64,000 nt of DNA, taken from NCBI GenBank assembly GCA_024305745.1, contig JAHRBS010000008.1, forward strand, positions 1,364,001 through 1,428,000, written 5' to 3'. The notes under the pieces were generated by a model. It was not told the origin of the DNA and ran no database searches. It saw only the letters and a list, made by a program, of their open reading frames with translations. The position numbers were made by a program, and so were the translations under genes. Positions 25,598 to 38,000 of the stretch are shown here, piece by piece. The DNA comes from Polyporus tsugae (taxonomy: Eukaryota > Basidiomycota > Agaricomycetes > Polyporales > Polyporaceae). Position 1 is the first letter of the stretch; every line of letters starts with the position of its first letter.

Positions 25598-27591
25598 CAG
25601 GGGAGCTATGAGCGATTCGGCGCAAGTTGGGGCTCGAAGACCTTGTGAGAAAAGTAGGTTAGCTGGGAACTGGGTTGGGTCAAGGAAACGCGATACGTAC
25701 GCGCACCAGAGAGGTGCCCGACCTCAGGGACGCAGCCCAGGTCTAGCTTATCGGCCACGCACGGCATAGGTCAGTGAGGTGGCCGCGGCATGAGCATCCG
25801 AGTCTGGTGTATGGGCAGGGCGACGACGATGACGAGGAATGTGTTGGAAATGAAAGGAGATTGGAGTTGGCGCCGTCGTGTGGATGAGGTGCGAGGAGGT
25901 CTGTCTGGGGACTCGGAGTAGAGGGGGGACGAGTGGACAGGACATTTATATGGACTTGAATTGAGCGCTTGACTCAGAGTGTTGGACTACCGTGACGTAT
26001 ACGAAACGAGTGCTGCACCGCCGTCGAGAAGAAAATGACAGCGGTCAAAGCTTCGAAAAGAGACCGCGCCGCTGGCGGGTGACCGCACGCGTGGCATTGC
26101 TATTAAGCAAGCTGCAAAGCGGGTGACTTACCTGTTGAATCTTGTGTTATGTGAGCGAGCTCGCTCCGTGCTCGCGTCTTGTCCCGTCTTGTATGTCTTA
26201 GAGTCTTGTTAGTTCATGTATTTAGTACAGCCCGCGGCGCGTTGCTCCCCACGCGTTTGCATCAGCGTTCAAACGCGCTCGTCTTTTCCTCCGTCTTCTC
26301 TCCTCCCGCGCGCCCGATTCTCCTACATTACCTGCTCTATTGTCCAAGATAGAGATAGTCGAATTGAAGCGCGATAAAATGTTTAGACTCCGAGGTCGCA
26401 GCCATGAAAACTCACGCCTTGGTTCCGAAAATGGAGCAGGCATTCAAGTTCTGGCGTGTTTGTCGCTAGCGGGAAAAGGGAACAAAGAAAGCAGTATCTT
26501 TACAGTTGAGGCTTATGTTCGAACACAATGAGGTTGTGGTCGAATCGGAAGGCGTACTACTACGGTTGTCAGTGGCGGTGTCGCCATGTCACGATCGGGC
26601 AAAGCCGGTGGGCTGTCCGAATTACGTAAGACGCTTTCACCAGGCCAGCCGGGGAAGCCCGGGAACTTGACCTCGAACCACTGGCAACTCGGCCGCCGGC
26701 AGTATGCAATCCTTCCCTACGACATTAGATATCTCACACCATTACAACTATCTGCGCGCGTTGTCGATGTTCTTGGGTTTCGTAACTTCCATTCACGGGA
26801 GTGCCAGTCAGCGCAAACCAGCAGTCCACGCACCGCCGCCGCCGGCGGGACGGTCGACCTGACTCGGAGTCTGCGAGCTCACTGCCATAACCGCGGTATC
26901 CTCGCCCCCACGCGGCCGCATCGAAGTGGCGACCGCACTGTTGTACCTTGGACTGTTCGCTAAAAGAATCTTGGGACTTTCAACTTTTGCTGTACACGCC
27001 TAATTTGGGACGACTTCGAGCCTATCTCCGTTGGGATGTCGTAGTATAAACCTCTTCCTTGCATCATTTATGTTCGTGTCGCTTCCCGCATCTAAGCTGA
27101 TACGATGCCCTCTTCCAGGTTCCAGGTGACCGACGACCGTGTGTGAACGATTCAACGCCTCACATGGGACTGCAGTGGCATTCCTCATTCTTCTAGTCCC
27201 GGCCACATTCTCGTGGACGGTGTTGCACTCAGGCTAACGCCACAGGTCGCCAAGCTCGGTCCCACGACATTGTTAACGATCACAGCTCCCTCCGCCCTAT
27301 GGCGTTATGGGACTTGAAAAGCAGACCACCTCGGTATTCAATTACGTGCTTGGAGGAGAACGTGTTGGATGGGTTGTATCGTGAATTTGAGGCGAGTCTT
27401 GATACATTTTGCTCAATCTCTCCCTCCGCCTACTGATGAACACATAATTTGGGTTCCCTCATCAAGAACTTCGATGGAATGATATCATCCGAGTCTCTGT
27501 CCCGTCCCTGTTGAATCTGTGTTGATACCCATCGTTGTGCACTTCTTTCTGGTAGTTCAGATAAGCCCAATTTCCGGGCTCACGTCAAGAC
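25598..27591. other. About 2 kb with no supported gene
   Basis: Several open frames of 60-125 codons occur on both strands, but none shows domain motifs, a signal peptide or convincing splice logic. The first 350 bp are probably the F-box promoter. Confidence 0.35.
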
Positions 27592-29250
27592 ATGAAGTAC
27601 AAGAAGGGCAGCAAGTTATCCAGTGCGTTTCCCGTCGTCACCGCTCCCATGCGCCTCGGTTTTCTCATCGTGCTGTGGTCGCTGTGTTGCGCTTATGCCC
27701 AAAACACGAGTGTAAGCTGCTCCAGCACGTATGATTGGGTAGGTTCACTGCTGGTTCTGCCGTTCACTGGCCGGCACGATGCTGACGCTTTGGCCGCAGA
27801 TGCGCAATTCTAAGGGTCAGAGCCCATGTCTCATTGCAGCGTGGCTGCAATACCCGTGCGTTGGTGGTGAGTGCTCTCCGTGGGCGCTGTGCGAGAACGA
27901 CGTAGTTACGTTCCGGTCGATGGATCAGCTTACGAGGTAGGGCCACCGATCTACCTGGGGCCAACGAATAGAACCGCGCAGCCGTGTGCGTGTAGCGCTG
28001 TGTTGTATTCGACATTGGCCGCCTGCACTGTTTGTCAAGGGGCCGGTCTGGGCGGCATTGCTCCGTAAGTACCATCGTCAAACTTGGCCCGTTGACATGC
28101 GGATTGATCAAGCCGCATTTACTAGGTGGCCCTCGTTTTCTCAACATTGTCCGAGTGTCGCAGCGCAACAGTACGCTGTTTGTTCTTTTTGAAGGATTTA
28201 CCTATTAACTGTTCTATAGATACCCCGAGGCGGTACCCAATGGCACTTCGATACCCTCTTGGGCATATCTTCCTCTCCTTGTAAGTCTCGTATCCAACAG
28301 TCTCGATGCACTTCGCCGTTGTAATGCATAGTAGAACAACACATTCGACGTCAAGGTGGCGCAATACATCGCGTCTCTAGGTGAGCTTTCCAGGTGCGAT
28401 CATCTCCTATACACGCTCAAAGTATGTTGGTGATGTCAACCAGATGGTCCTGTGACGGACACTACTAGTACGATGCCCAGCGAGCCTCCTCAGCTGTCTC
28501 AATCCACCTCAGCGCCGCTGTCCACATCCACCTCAGCGCCGCTATCCACATCCCTCGCGCGCTCCGCTTCCGCATCCCCTTCTGATACCGCGCAGCAGGC
28601 GCGTCCGCATCACATGGAGGGCAGCGCGCTCGTCGGCGTAATAGTTGTGTGTTTGCTCGGATTGTCAGTCATAATCACAGGTATCGTCGCAGTCGCCCGG
28701 CGCAAGTGGCTCCCCACTAGGACTCCGCAAACATCAGCTCTGCGGATGCCAGCTGCACACATGCCGACCCTCCGGATGCCTGCCCTCCAGATGCCGGCTC
28801 TGCCACGGATGCCAACTTTGCGGGTACCGGTGTGCAAGTTTCGGATGCCCGCTGTGCGAATGCCCTCTTGGCGGAAACGGGGCCCTGACTCCGAGTCCGA
28901 GGTGTCCTGGACCGTCAGCGGAGCGACCGAATGCGACCTTTTTTACGTGCGTCATCGACCATCTGCGTTGTCCAGCCCATGAGCGTGGTCCTGACCAGTG
29001 CAATGTTGCGCCGATGCTGCAGGATCCCGACGACCCTCGCACGTTCCCGCCGCCGCCACCGACTCCGGACATCTACTTCTACAGATGCCGCCAGAAGGCG
29101 GCGGCGCAGGCGTTGGTGTCTGACAGGTCATACATGGACGTCACGCTCGGAGGGGTCCCCACGTCGACTGTCAGCAGCACCTTTGCGTCGTATCCGTTAC
29201 CAGTTTCTCCTTTGCGAGGTTACAATTGGCGGCCCGAAGGTTGGGTGTAG
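27592..29250 (+). CDS. Secretory one-TM Cys-rich membrane protein, basidiomycete family
   Basis: Exon 1 encodes an N terminus with a signal-like helix (RLGFLIVLWSLCCAYAQ) and CSSTYDW. Exon 2 gives NSKGQSPCLIAAWLQYPCVG. Later exons give TAQPCACSAVLYSTLAACTV with the family CxC...CxxC pattern, then NGTSIPSWAYLPL and VKVAQYIASLG. A Ser/Thr/Pro-rich juxtamembrane segment precedes the TM helix (LVGVIVVCLLGLSVIITGIV, about 28630-28700) and a basic stop-transfer RRKW. The cytosolic part has a Met/Pro repeat, seven or more near-repeats of RMPA (28740-28870). A 52-nt intron (28947-28998) then joins the last exon, ending at TAG 29250. The ectodomain pattern (GQSPC, CxCN-like, CxxC) recurs in many mushroom fungi. 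Function unknown; surface receptor-like topology is inferred. Confidence 0.68.
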
Positions 29251-30193
29251 GGGGTTCGCCCGGCCGCGGCGGTAGAGTGGTTGTCATGATCGTGGGTCAA
29301 GTCGTAGCATTGGCTGGTGATGCTTACAAACCAACTTCTTGCACTCCTTTTGCACGCATTCGTTTCAAATTTGTCCGCTCATTATATATTCCTTCTCTGG
29401 TGCTCATCCGTACTATAGATGCATAGGCCGTCATGTATAAAGTCCGCCACTGTGCTTTATGAAATGTGCGGTCAAGCGCTCCGGCAGAGTGAGTCTCATC
29501 GGTGACATCAACGCCGTCCCGCATAACCGATGAGTAGGTAACGCGAGCGATGTTCCAGTGCTTCGGCTACTATGTCAATTCGGACTCGAAGCCCGCCAGT
29601 CGATGGTGGCACCGCTCAGACAACCTTCGAAGTCGGGTCTTTGGATCTCAAGCCAGTGAAACTACACCGAGAACCGTGCGGGCTCGTCAGCTCCGCCATA
29701 TTGTAACCACCAAGTTCAAGAGCCTCAAATATTGGAATAGCATTGTTATAGGACTATCGCAACACTGTAGTACAATCCAGTAGCGATTCCATGACCGGGA
29801 GCGAGGTATTTTGGAAGTACAGGCGCCCATCGCTGGAAATCGGACTGGCGGCCAGCAGGCTCCTTGAACTGTCCTCCAACCATGAATACATAACATTCCT
29901 CCCCTACACTACTCTTTCAATAAGAATTCGTACTTCAAAATCACTCTCGCCCGCTTTGCTAGAGTCCCCACTTGATGAATCCGAACGATTGGACAATGAA
30001 CGTTGGATACTACAGTAACAGCCGCAGGAGGAAGGGAGGAAGGTTGCAGCTGGTGAGTCCGACCCCGGTTCATTGTCGGATATCGTTGTCTGAACCGTTG
30101 TGCACCATGAATGCATACATAAGTACATCTTTGCTCCCCACCTCCCGAACCTGTCAGCGAACATTCGCCAGTTACAAGTCCGATCTGGCGCGT
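29251..30193. other. Intergenic, no supported gene
   Basis: Convergent end of two genes. Only short unconvincing frames. Confidence 0.35.
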
Positions 30194-30546
30194 TCACGGC
30201 TTCCGCTCCCCCTGCACCGTCTCGCGGACTGCTTCGGAGTTCAGTCGTGAGTCACTCACGCCCCTCGGTGCGTCTTTCCCTTTGTTCGCGAGTCGGCGGT
30301 CAGACGATGAAGGCAAGCGACGAGGGAACGCACTGTAGATGGATACCGGCCCCTCTTCTTTTTTTGTCTGTTTTCCAGCGACATACATGTATCCCAGGGT
30401 ACCAACCACGCCGGCAACGGTAGCAATAGCCTATTCCAATGAATATACATTTGTGAGCACCCCATTGTCGTGAATGTCAATTGACAATGTCTACTTACTA
30501 GCATGCGGCCTGAGCCTCTTGTCTGAATGCCGGACCCAGAAGACAT
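30194..30546 (-). CDS. Small one-TM protein, same layout as the 7.5-kb gene
   Basis: Exon 1 (ATG 30546) encodes MSSGSGIQTRGSGRML. A 76-nt intron (GTAAGT..AATAG, 30503-30428) joins AIATVAGVVGTLGYMYVAGK, a hydrophobic helix, followed by QTKKEEGPVSIYSAFPRRLP and a polar basic tail to the stop at 30194. Total about 92 residues. The N-terminal Ser/Gly start, an intron immediately before the helix, the helix pattern AIAxxAGVxxxxxYM and the basic tail all match the protein modelled at 7510-7961. They may be paralogs or members of one small fungal family. Organelle membrane location is likely but not shown. Confidence 0.55.
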
Positions 30547-31270
30547 GTCGGTGATGAGAGGTTGAGCGAGAGGTGAGTCGTTATTGAAGGTGAGTAGGAG
30601 AGGCTGAATGCGTTGGAAAGGGGACGGTCCTCGCGGGTGGTACTTCAAGTCGGCGTGACGTCATGTCGCAGTGTACACACCACTTGGTTGCCCCATGGAG
30701 CGGCACACGATCAATTGGAAAGGTGCTCATCCGCCATCTTCGGTTTCGTGCTTTCAAGTTGTTCACAACATTCCTTCCTAGCACCCTCGGTCAGCGTCGC
30801 GAGAAGGTACCAGCGTACACTCCCGGATTCTGGTCACTCGCAATCTCCAACGCTAGCTGATCTGTTGTGGGCGAGCAGATGATTTGTTGTTACTCTCTGA
30901 ATCATATCCTCCCCTGGATCCAGAACCTGCTGGTCGTAACTCCAGAATCGGACTTCGTGAGGCACGTGTTCCCAAGACTTCCCTTCGAGTATCCCTCAGT
31001 AACTTCTCCGACGCGGGTGAAGTAGAAACGTCCACACACAGATCGTAGTTTTCGATCTTTTTGGTGTTATAATAGTACGTATCGTCCAATCTATCATTTG
31101 CCAGCCCATCGACGCTTACTAACAGTCGGTCATAGAATAGGAAAGGTGCGATTAGGGACGCGTTAACACACCGGACGACGATGAGCGGTTGCACGAAAGA
31201 TGCGACTCTGCTCGCCAAGCTCTACCTCGAATCAGAGGCCCTAATTAACCACTAATGCGCCACTCAACCT
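30547..31270. other. Intergenic, no supported gene
   Basis: A 121-codon minus-strand frame (30853-31218) is open but lacks recognisable motifs. Confidence 0.35.
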
Positions 31271-31672
31271 GTGTCCCTTGCCCGCATCTTCCACCCCGCG
31301 CTGTCAGAATTGTCCGAGAGGCTTGACCTCGGGATTTCGCCACATTCAGCGCTCTTCACCAACACCATGGCACGGATACTCGCCCCATCACCATTCCCAG
31401 ACGTGGAGCCCGCGATCACCGCACTAATGGGTCTGGGGGTCAAGCACCTCTGCTTCCCACCACATTCCGGCACGACCATACAAGTGCTTGTTCCCGCCCG
31501 CATTCCGGTAGCATGTCGCGCTCGCCCCGCTTCCGGCCCCCGTGCACTTTGTAGCGGGCGATGAGCCATGGTGGCGGACGTACGCTACTTGCAAGGAGGT
31601 CGCGCCGAACGTCCTCGATGAGGATAACCTGATCCTGAGCGTGGGGATGGGGCGCATCTTGGTCCTGGCGAC
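31271..31672 (+). pseudogene. Fragment of a HAD-like (haloacid dehalogenase type) protein
   Basis: The stretch SLARIFHPALSELSERLDLG, then FPDVEPAITALMGLGVKHLC and FPPHSGTTIQ, resembles the cap-to-core region of fungal haloacid-dehalogenase-like proteins (FPD..AL..L...G..L.). The frame shifts by one near 31509. Reading resumes as PVHFVAGDEPWWRTYATCKE, NVLDEDNLILSVGMGRILVL up to a GTGAGT donor at 31673. The catalytic Asp-containing N terminus is not visible upstream. A broken or incomplete gene is the best reading. Family assignment is moderate at best. Confidence 0.35.
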
Positions 31673-32429
31673 GTGAGTACGCGACGGGCGCCGCTGAAGT
31701 GGGCTGATGGTGTCGAGGGAAACGTTGACTTCATCGTTGGGGAGCTTCCTGGGGATATCCCGACTTCTTCTATGACGGTGGGAGGGCTGATAGAACTTTG
31801 TACCGCGCTGAAATGGCTGTGATTCTCTCTGCTTCGTCCTATTGGTCTCCTCTATGCTTCGTGCGCTGCCGCCATTCGTTTTGGGCACTGCTGTCATCTG
31901 TGTTGTCGAATTGTTCCTCTTGTTTTAAACAAGTGCAATGTCCTTAAGGACGGGAGGCTCCATTACCTGACTGTCGCACATCAGCAATTCGCAGACGGAA
32001 ACGGTCAATTCGTCATGTCATTGTGTTGGGGGATGAATCTAATGCCTATTCGGATGAGGGGTCCTCGGAGTTGGACTGGCTCGCGTCCTCGTAAGTATTG
32101 CAGAAAGGAACACCATCGAGTCGGATTGGGTCACCTGCAATGAACCTTACTCGCATCACGCGAGATGGTGGTGAGTCACGAGTGCGAACATGGGTCGTGC
32201 AAAATGTTGCCACCATGCACTGTATGCATGCGCCGTACACGTGGTGGCGACTCCGGGCGTGTCCCTTGGACCCTTGGGGACACCTCCAGGTCTCTCTATC
32301 GTCCGACGTAGTTCTTTCCTCCCCATCCACTCCAGCCCACCGAGCATCAACATTCGTCCAGTATAAGGTCAGTGCGCTTTATGAGAGCTATTCAATGCAA
32401 TTGACTTAGGTATTACTTATAAAAATAGG
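31673..32429. other. Intergenic with an acidic open stretch
   Basis: Near 32020-32095 a frame reads GDESNAYSDEGSSELDWLAS and runs into a GTAAGT donor. It could be an upstream exon of the next gene or the end of a lost one. Nothing else is supported. Confidence 0.3.
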
Positions 32430-34099
32430 ATGACGTCGACGTCCACTCCCCGACCCGACTGGCTGCCATCCTCATGGGGCAACTGGAGCTTTCCTGACCC
32501 CAAGGTGTGAACAGCTCTCCCCTAGATTTAGTCATACAACATATGTTCTTACCAGTCATGAGTCCAGGTTGTGAACGAGGAACTCAAGAGAGGGTTCTCC
32601 GAGGAAGAGAGGGCGAAAGCTTGGAACGAAGCTGCTGAAGCCGTCAAGACGTATCACGACGAGTTGATCAAACAAAGGCAAAAAGCTATGGACTCCGTCT
32701 TGGTCTACGTGAGTGTCTGTATATATAAAGTCTATCCTACAAACTAACGCAAATGTATTGCGGATTGTTAGGCGGGTCTGTTCTCCGCCGTGTTGACCGC
32801 TTTCAACGTCCAATCCTATCCGCTCCTCCAACCTGCACCCACCGACCCCACTCTTGCTATTCTACAGCAGATATCGGCTCAGCTGAATAGCTTCTCCGTC
32901 AATCCGTCCTTCATCAACTCCACTCAGCCGGCTCGCTCCCTAGACCAGCTCCAAGCCCCGTTCCGCGCCCCGGTCTCAGCCGTTTGGATCAACACCCTGT
33001 GGTTCGCCAGCCTTGTCTGTAGCCTCACCTCCGCCTCCATTGCGCTCATCGTGAAGCAATGGCTCTACGAGATGTCCAAGGGACTGTCAGGAACCTCTCG
33101 CGAAACCGCGCGCCTTCGCCAGTACCGACTCAACAGCCTCATCAAGTGGAGGGTTGGGGCAATCGTCCTCATTCCCTCACTGCTCTTGCAGGTCGCGCTA
33201 TTCCTCTTCCTGTCCGGGCTCCTTGTCCTCCTCTGGACAACACATGAAACGGTGGCGGCGGTGATAAGCGCCCTTGTCGGCGCCCTCTTTGTGTTCATCG
33301 TCGTCGTCGCGATGCTCCCCATCTTCAAATCGGATTGCTGTTATAGGTGTCCACAGGCCTTGGGAGTCTTTGTGGTGGCAAAGCCGGTTTTGAACTGGTC
33401 GATTCAGCTTGCATCGGCTGCAGATTTAGTCTACGCCTGCTACTACCGACTTGCACAGGATATGCGGCGACTTTCGACCTGGAACGGCGCTGAGCAAACC
33501 GAGGTTGCTCGGGACAACGGCTTGCTCGACCGTCATATCGCCACGATGGCATACACCACCACCTTCGCCACCAAGCACCTAAAAGCGTTAGATGTTATCC
33601 TCAGCATCGGCGCCTTGCAAACGATCTCGTCCACCGCCGCGTCATCTGCAAAGACAACGCTAAGCCACACTAAACCATGTACACCACCGTATCCTACACC
33701 TAGCAGAGACCCTGCGCACCTGCAGGTGTGTACACGCAGTACGTGCTGAACTTGGAGTCCGTCCGGCGTCTGTTCGACAACGCATGCATGGACGAGGGGA
33801 TACCGAGTGTCTACCGGCTCGTCAACCATTTTATCTGGATCGTAGTTGACCTGGAAGACGATCTCCGCTTCTGGCCCGTCCCCAACTCCGAAGTCGATAA
33901 GCATGCGGGAGAGGCGGCATTTGTCGTTCCCCCTGGCGAGGAGGCTCGCCCGCGTCGTGCGGTACATGGCGGCGCCCTTGTCGCGCATCGTCGTCTCCAT
34001 CTCCAATGTGCGTGCGCATGGCGAGCGGTCCAGTCGCGCAATAGACGCAGACGGTCAACTGGGTGGCATGAGCTCGAGCCCAAGGTAGTAAGGATGTGA
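32430..34099 (+). pseudogene. DUF6535-family membrane protein with frameshifts
   Basis: Exon 1 (ATG 32430) reads TPRPDWLPSSWGNWSFPDPK. Exon 2 is VNEELKRGFSEEERAKAWNE...MDSVLVY. Exon 3 (32772 on) carries the DUF6535 core AGLFSAVLTAFNVQSYPLLQ, then WFASLVCSLTSASIALIVKQ (TM), RLRQYRLNSLIKWRVGAIVL and two further TM helices (to about 33320), and CCYRCPQALGVF. After SHTKPCTPP the frame leaves register at a GTGTGT run (33726-33731); it resumes two frames over as YTQYVLNLESVRRLFDNACM and VNHFIWIVVDLEDD. A second shift at a CCCCC run (33930 area) restores FPLARRLARVVRYM. The membrane core is intact; the C-terminal half is broken. Function of the family is unknown. Confidence 0.65.
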
Positions 34100-34663
34100 T
34101 AGTGAGCCACAGTGAGTCATGGAAAGTCGTCCACATCGTCCGAGAGATGAGGTCTTCAGATTTTTGCCTCAGGGTGCAGCATCAGCGAGGAGGCATTGAA
34201 GAATTTCTGCATCGCTACAGCAGTGTCCAGCAAGTGCAGTACGAAGTAGTGCTATAAGCGTAGTGACAGTCTGGAGAAGACAAACGGTGTGGCCCGGACT
34301 TGCCGCTAAGTGCTCCCTACTTGCTCGCCGCCAACTCATCGCATCCGCTTTGCTGCGTTTACATCCACTTTAAATAACTTATTGTTCTTCCTGTGTTTAT
34401 GTGTTTCCACCACCTGCACTACCCTTGAGGCCTAACTCACAGCGGAGCCATTATCCTTCACTGGTGAAACTTCGCCGCTCAGTTTGTTGCTCTCTCTCGT
34501 AGCGGCCGATTGTCCGCCATGGCGGCACACTTGCCCAGGGAATCGGGATTACCCATCAAAGACGTTCAAGCAACTTAAAGAGTTTCAAGGATCTAGGTGA
34601 GTCTCGTAGTAGCTAGGCCCCATCCCCATCTTGCGTTCTAATAAGAGTTTCCGCTTCTCCCAG
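34100..34663. other. Left flank of the Copia insertion
   Basis: A GTGAGT donor near 34603 and a CTCCCAG acceptor near 34663 sit just before the insertion point, so the element may have landed at the start of an exon of a short gene. No product recognised. Confidence 0.3.
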
Positions 34664-34668
34664 CGCAC
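34664..34668. repeat. Copia target-site duplication, left
   Basis: CGCAC immediately before the LTR; identical CGCAC at 41038-41042. Confidence 0.95.
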
Positions 34669-34996
34669 TGTTGAACCCGGGGGCAAAGCCCACACCGGGC
34701 AGCAACTCTAGCGGAAGCTCCGCATACTCACCTGGAGGGGTTGTTGAGGCTTGTTAAGTGATGATGGTGGTAGGGTGTAAAGAACTGTCTGTATTGGGGG
34801 CTCTGGGGAGCCCGTATATATACTACTAGATTACATAAGAACTGTACAGTAGCATACACGGTGCACAGTCAAGCTGTGCGTGATTATCATAGACGAGGCT
34901 ATGAGTAATCTGGCATGTGTGACAACTGGCGCTATGGCGGTGTCACAGCCTAGCGGCTATGTTGGCTGCCAGCGCTTGGCAGTGCCGCGCTCAACA
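34669..34996 (-). repeat. Copia 3' LTR (element orientation)
   Basis: 328 bp, begins TG and ends CA; contains the TATATATA stretch near 34815. Confidence 0.96.
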
Positions 34997-35006
34997 CTCC
35001 CCCTCG
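34997..35006 (-). other. Copia polypurine tract
   Basis: CGAGGGGGAG on the minus strand abuts the 3' LTR and follows the pol stop TAG at 35007-35009 directly; expected plus-strand primer. Confidence 0.75.
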
Positions 35007-38000
35007 CTAAGTACTCGGCATGGGTACGAAAGCGGATTTGGCGCTATAAGCTGGCCGTGGAAAGTGGAGCCCGAGTTGAGAGCGGAATTTAACGAATTTC
35101 GTCGCTCCCAAGTTCTTGGTGAATATATCGGCGGGATTGTCGTCACCTTCAATGTAGAATAGGTCGACGATGCCCTTTTCATGTACCTCCCGAATGTAGT
35201 GATAGCGGATGTCGATGTGTTGAGACCTCGGTTCCGTTACTGGATTCGATGCAATGAAGATAGACCCTTGGTTATCTCCAGAAAGAGGTATATGATCGAT
35301 ATAGTAGCTGAGTTCTGCAAGTAGGTTGCGAACCCAGACTACTTGGCGACTACAATCACTCATCGCCATATACTCAGCCTCAGTTGAGGAATGAGCAATC
35401 GTTTTCTGTGCACGTGAAGTCCACGAGAAAACACCACCCGCTAGTTTCAGGAAGAATCCTGTCTGCGAGCGTCGAGTGTTGGGATCTGATGCCCAATCAG
35501 AGTCAGTACCGGCAACTAAGCCAGTCTGAGCTTTGCCTTTGTAAACCAGGGAGTAATCCTTGGTTCCAGCCAGATAGCGGCAGATATAGAGTGCACGCTT
35601 GAGGTGCTCCTCAGATGGGTTGGATGCAAACTGGGACAATTTTGTCACAGCGAAGGCTAAGTCCGGCCTTGTTCCTAACATGATATACAGTAGGGAACCG
35701 ATGACTGTCTGGAACCTAGAGCGAAGCTCTGGTGTGGATTGCTCTTTGTTGGGCTCAGGTTGGTAACCTGCTGGGAGCGGAGTAGTAGCTGGTCGCGCGT
35801 TAGTCATGCCGCAACGTTCCAGTACTTTCTCTAGGTAGGCGCATTGATCCAGGTGGATATCGTTGCCTTTGCGTGTAATACGCATGCGTAAGAACTCTTT
35901 GGCATCGCCAAGGTCTCGACACTCCCACTTTCTCATGAAGCGAGCTTTCAGTTCAGCTACGAGCTTCCTATTTCGCCCACAAAAGAGTGCATCGTCAACG
36001 TAGACGATAACAACTACAAGTGCTCCATCAGAGCGTTTGTAGATGTATATGCCTGCATCATTGCTGAGCCGTTTAAAGCCCATCAATGTCATGGACTCAG
36101 ACAAGGTGCGCCACCACGCTAAACCTGCCTGCTTAAGCCCATATAGAGCACGTTTGAGTCTGAGGACTTTGTGCTCTGTGCCGGGTGTGCGAAACCCTTC
36201 TGGCTGCTCCATATATATCTCTTCGTCCAGCTTGCCATATAGGTAGGCACTGCGTACATCGAGGCCTGAGATATGCCAGTCCTCGAGCGTTGCTAATGCT
36301 GTGATGAGACGCACTGTCTCGAATTGTACAACTGGGGAGAATATTTTGTCGAAGTCTTTGCCTTTGACCTGGAAGAAGCCTTTTGCAACAAGCCTGGCTT
36401 TCTTTCGTCCGTCAGTTTTGACATCGAATACCCAGCGGTTCTTGATGACCTTTCGCCCTTTGGGCCGGTCAACCAAGTCATACACATCGTGCCTGCGAAG
36501 AGCCTCTAATTCTTCGCGGCAAGCGTTGAACCACTCCTTTCGCTCATCTTTTGGTAGGACAGCGATATCACGGAAGGTCCATTCACGCACATTAAGTGGC
36601 GAGGCCTTCTCCCCCTCATCGTCTGGTGGGATAGCTTTAGAAATAAGGTATTGGATGAGATATGCTCCCCCTTCCCGGCATAGTTCTGCCACATCAGTTC
36701 CGTCTGGATCACGCAGGGCATCTTCGACTTCCTCTGAGGACGCGTCTTCATCATCATCATCTTCGTATTCAGATGATTCATCCTCATCATCAGTTTCTTC
36801 CTCAGAACTTTCGTTCGAGTGTGCCTCTGAGCTTTGCTCACTAGGAGTGCCTGAGTGAGGTGGAGGGACTGGCTCTGCAGGTATAGGTTCCGGTATGGGA
36901 CCAGAGTCATCCTCTTCCTCAGCGTCGCTGCTACTAGGTGAGATCATGGGAGTAGGCTCCCGTGGCGTGGTCCATTTCGAAGGTGGATGGAGTACGGGTT
37001 CATCGCGTGATCGCGGAAGTGATCGAGAAGAGCTAGGCCCGGGAAGCCTCTCATCTCTGGATGGTGGCGCGGTACGAGAGCGACTTGTTTCTCCACGAAC
37101 TTCAACCATTTTCTTCCACGATTCCCGTTTCTCTATGTCCTTGAAAATGTCTGTAGGGTGTCGTGATTCACCGTAGACATTCCCTTCGCGAACTGGTACT
37201 TTCCGTTCTCTCCCAGATCGTCGCGGAGAACTCGCGCCAGATCTTTCAACCGGAGGAGATTGCGGCAACACAGGGCTATGCACACTTCGCGGCGTCTGTC
37301 TGCGTGAAGTACGCTGTACAGGTAGTTCAGCCGGTGGTGCAGGAGGTGCGACGTCTCGCGCCTTGCCCTTGTCCTTTTTAGAAGGAAGGTTTTTGGGAGG
37401 ACGATGTGGCTCCTCATCGTCATCAGGGAGATTCTTAGGAGCGGGGACTTGGTCCGCGGATTCCTGTAATTCCTCTTCATTGGGCGCAATCTGCTGCCTC
37501 TGTCGCTTCTGCTCGTGCGGACACTTCGGAAACATATGTTCATCAAATAGCGCTTGAGCAGCTGTAAAGATGACATTGTTTGGTAGGCGCATGAACTTAT
37601 AATTGTGACCTCCATCGCCGATGCCAAGGTAAACCATCAACTCCGATTTGGGGGATAGTTTATTCTTCCGCACTTCAGGTGGCAAGAAGACATAGGCTCC
37701 ACATCCAAAGACGCGTAGGTGGCTAATGTCTGGTTTGGAGTCGTATAGAAGTTCATAGGGGGTTCGCCATTCCAGACGATGCATAGGCGTCCTGTTATAG
37801 ACGTGTGTAGCATGATCAAAGGAGAATTCCCACCAGGACTGAGGTATGCAAGCGTCGTGTCGCATTGCCTCCCCTTTGTCCATGAGCGTACGAATTATGC
37901 GCTCGGCACGGCCATTCTGTTGATGAATGTGTGGTGCACTGGTTATAATCTCGATGCCTCTGTCCTTGAGCATATTCGTGAAGGCTTTTGATTTCAATTC

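Noticed and set aside
26586..26963. 125-codon plus-strand frame as a gene
   Set aside because: Basic, low-information product without homology cues or splice partners; chance frames of this size are common here.
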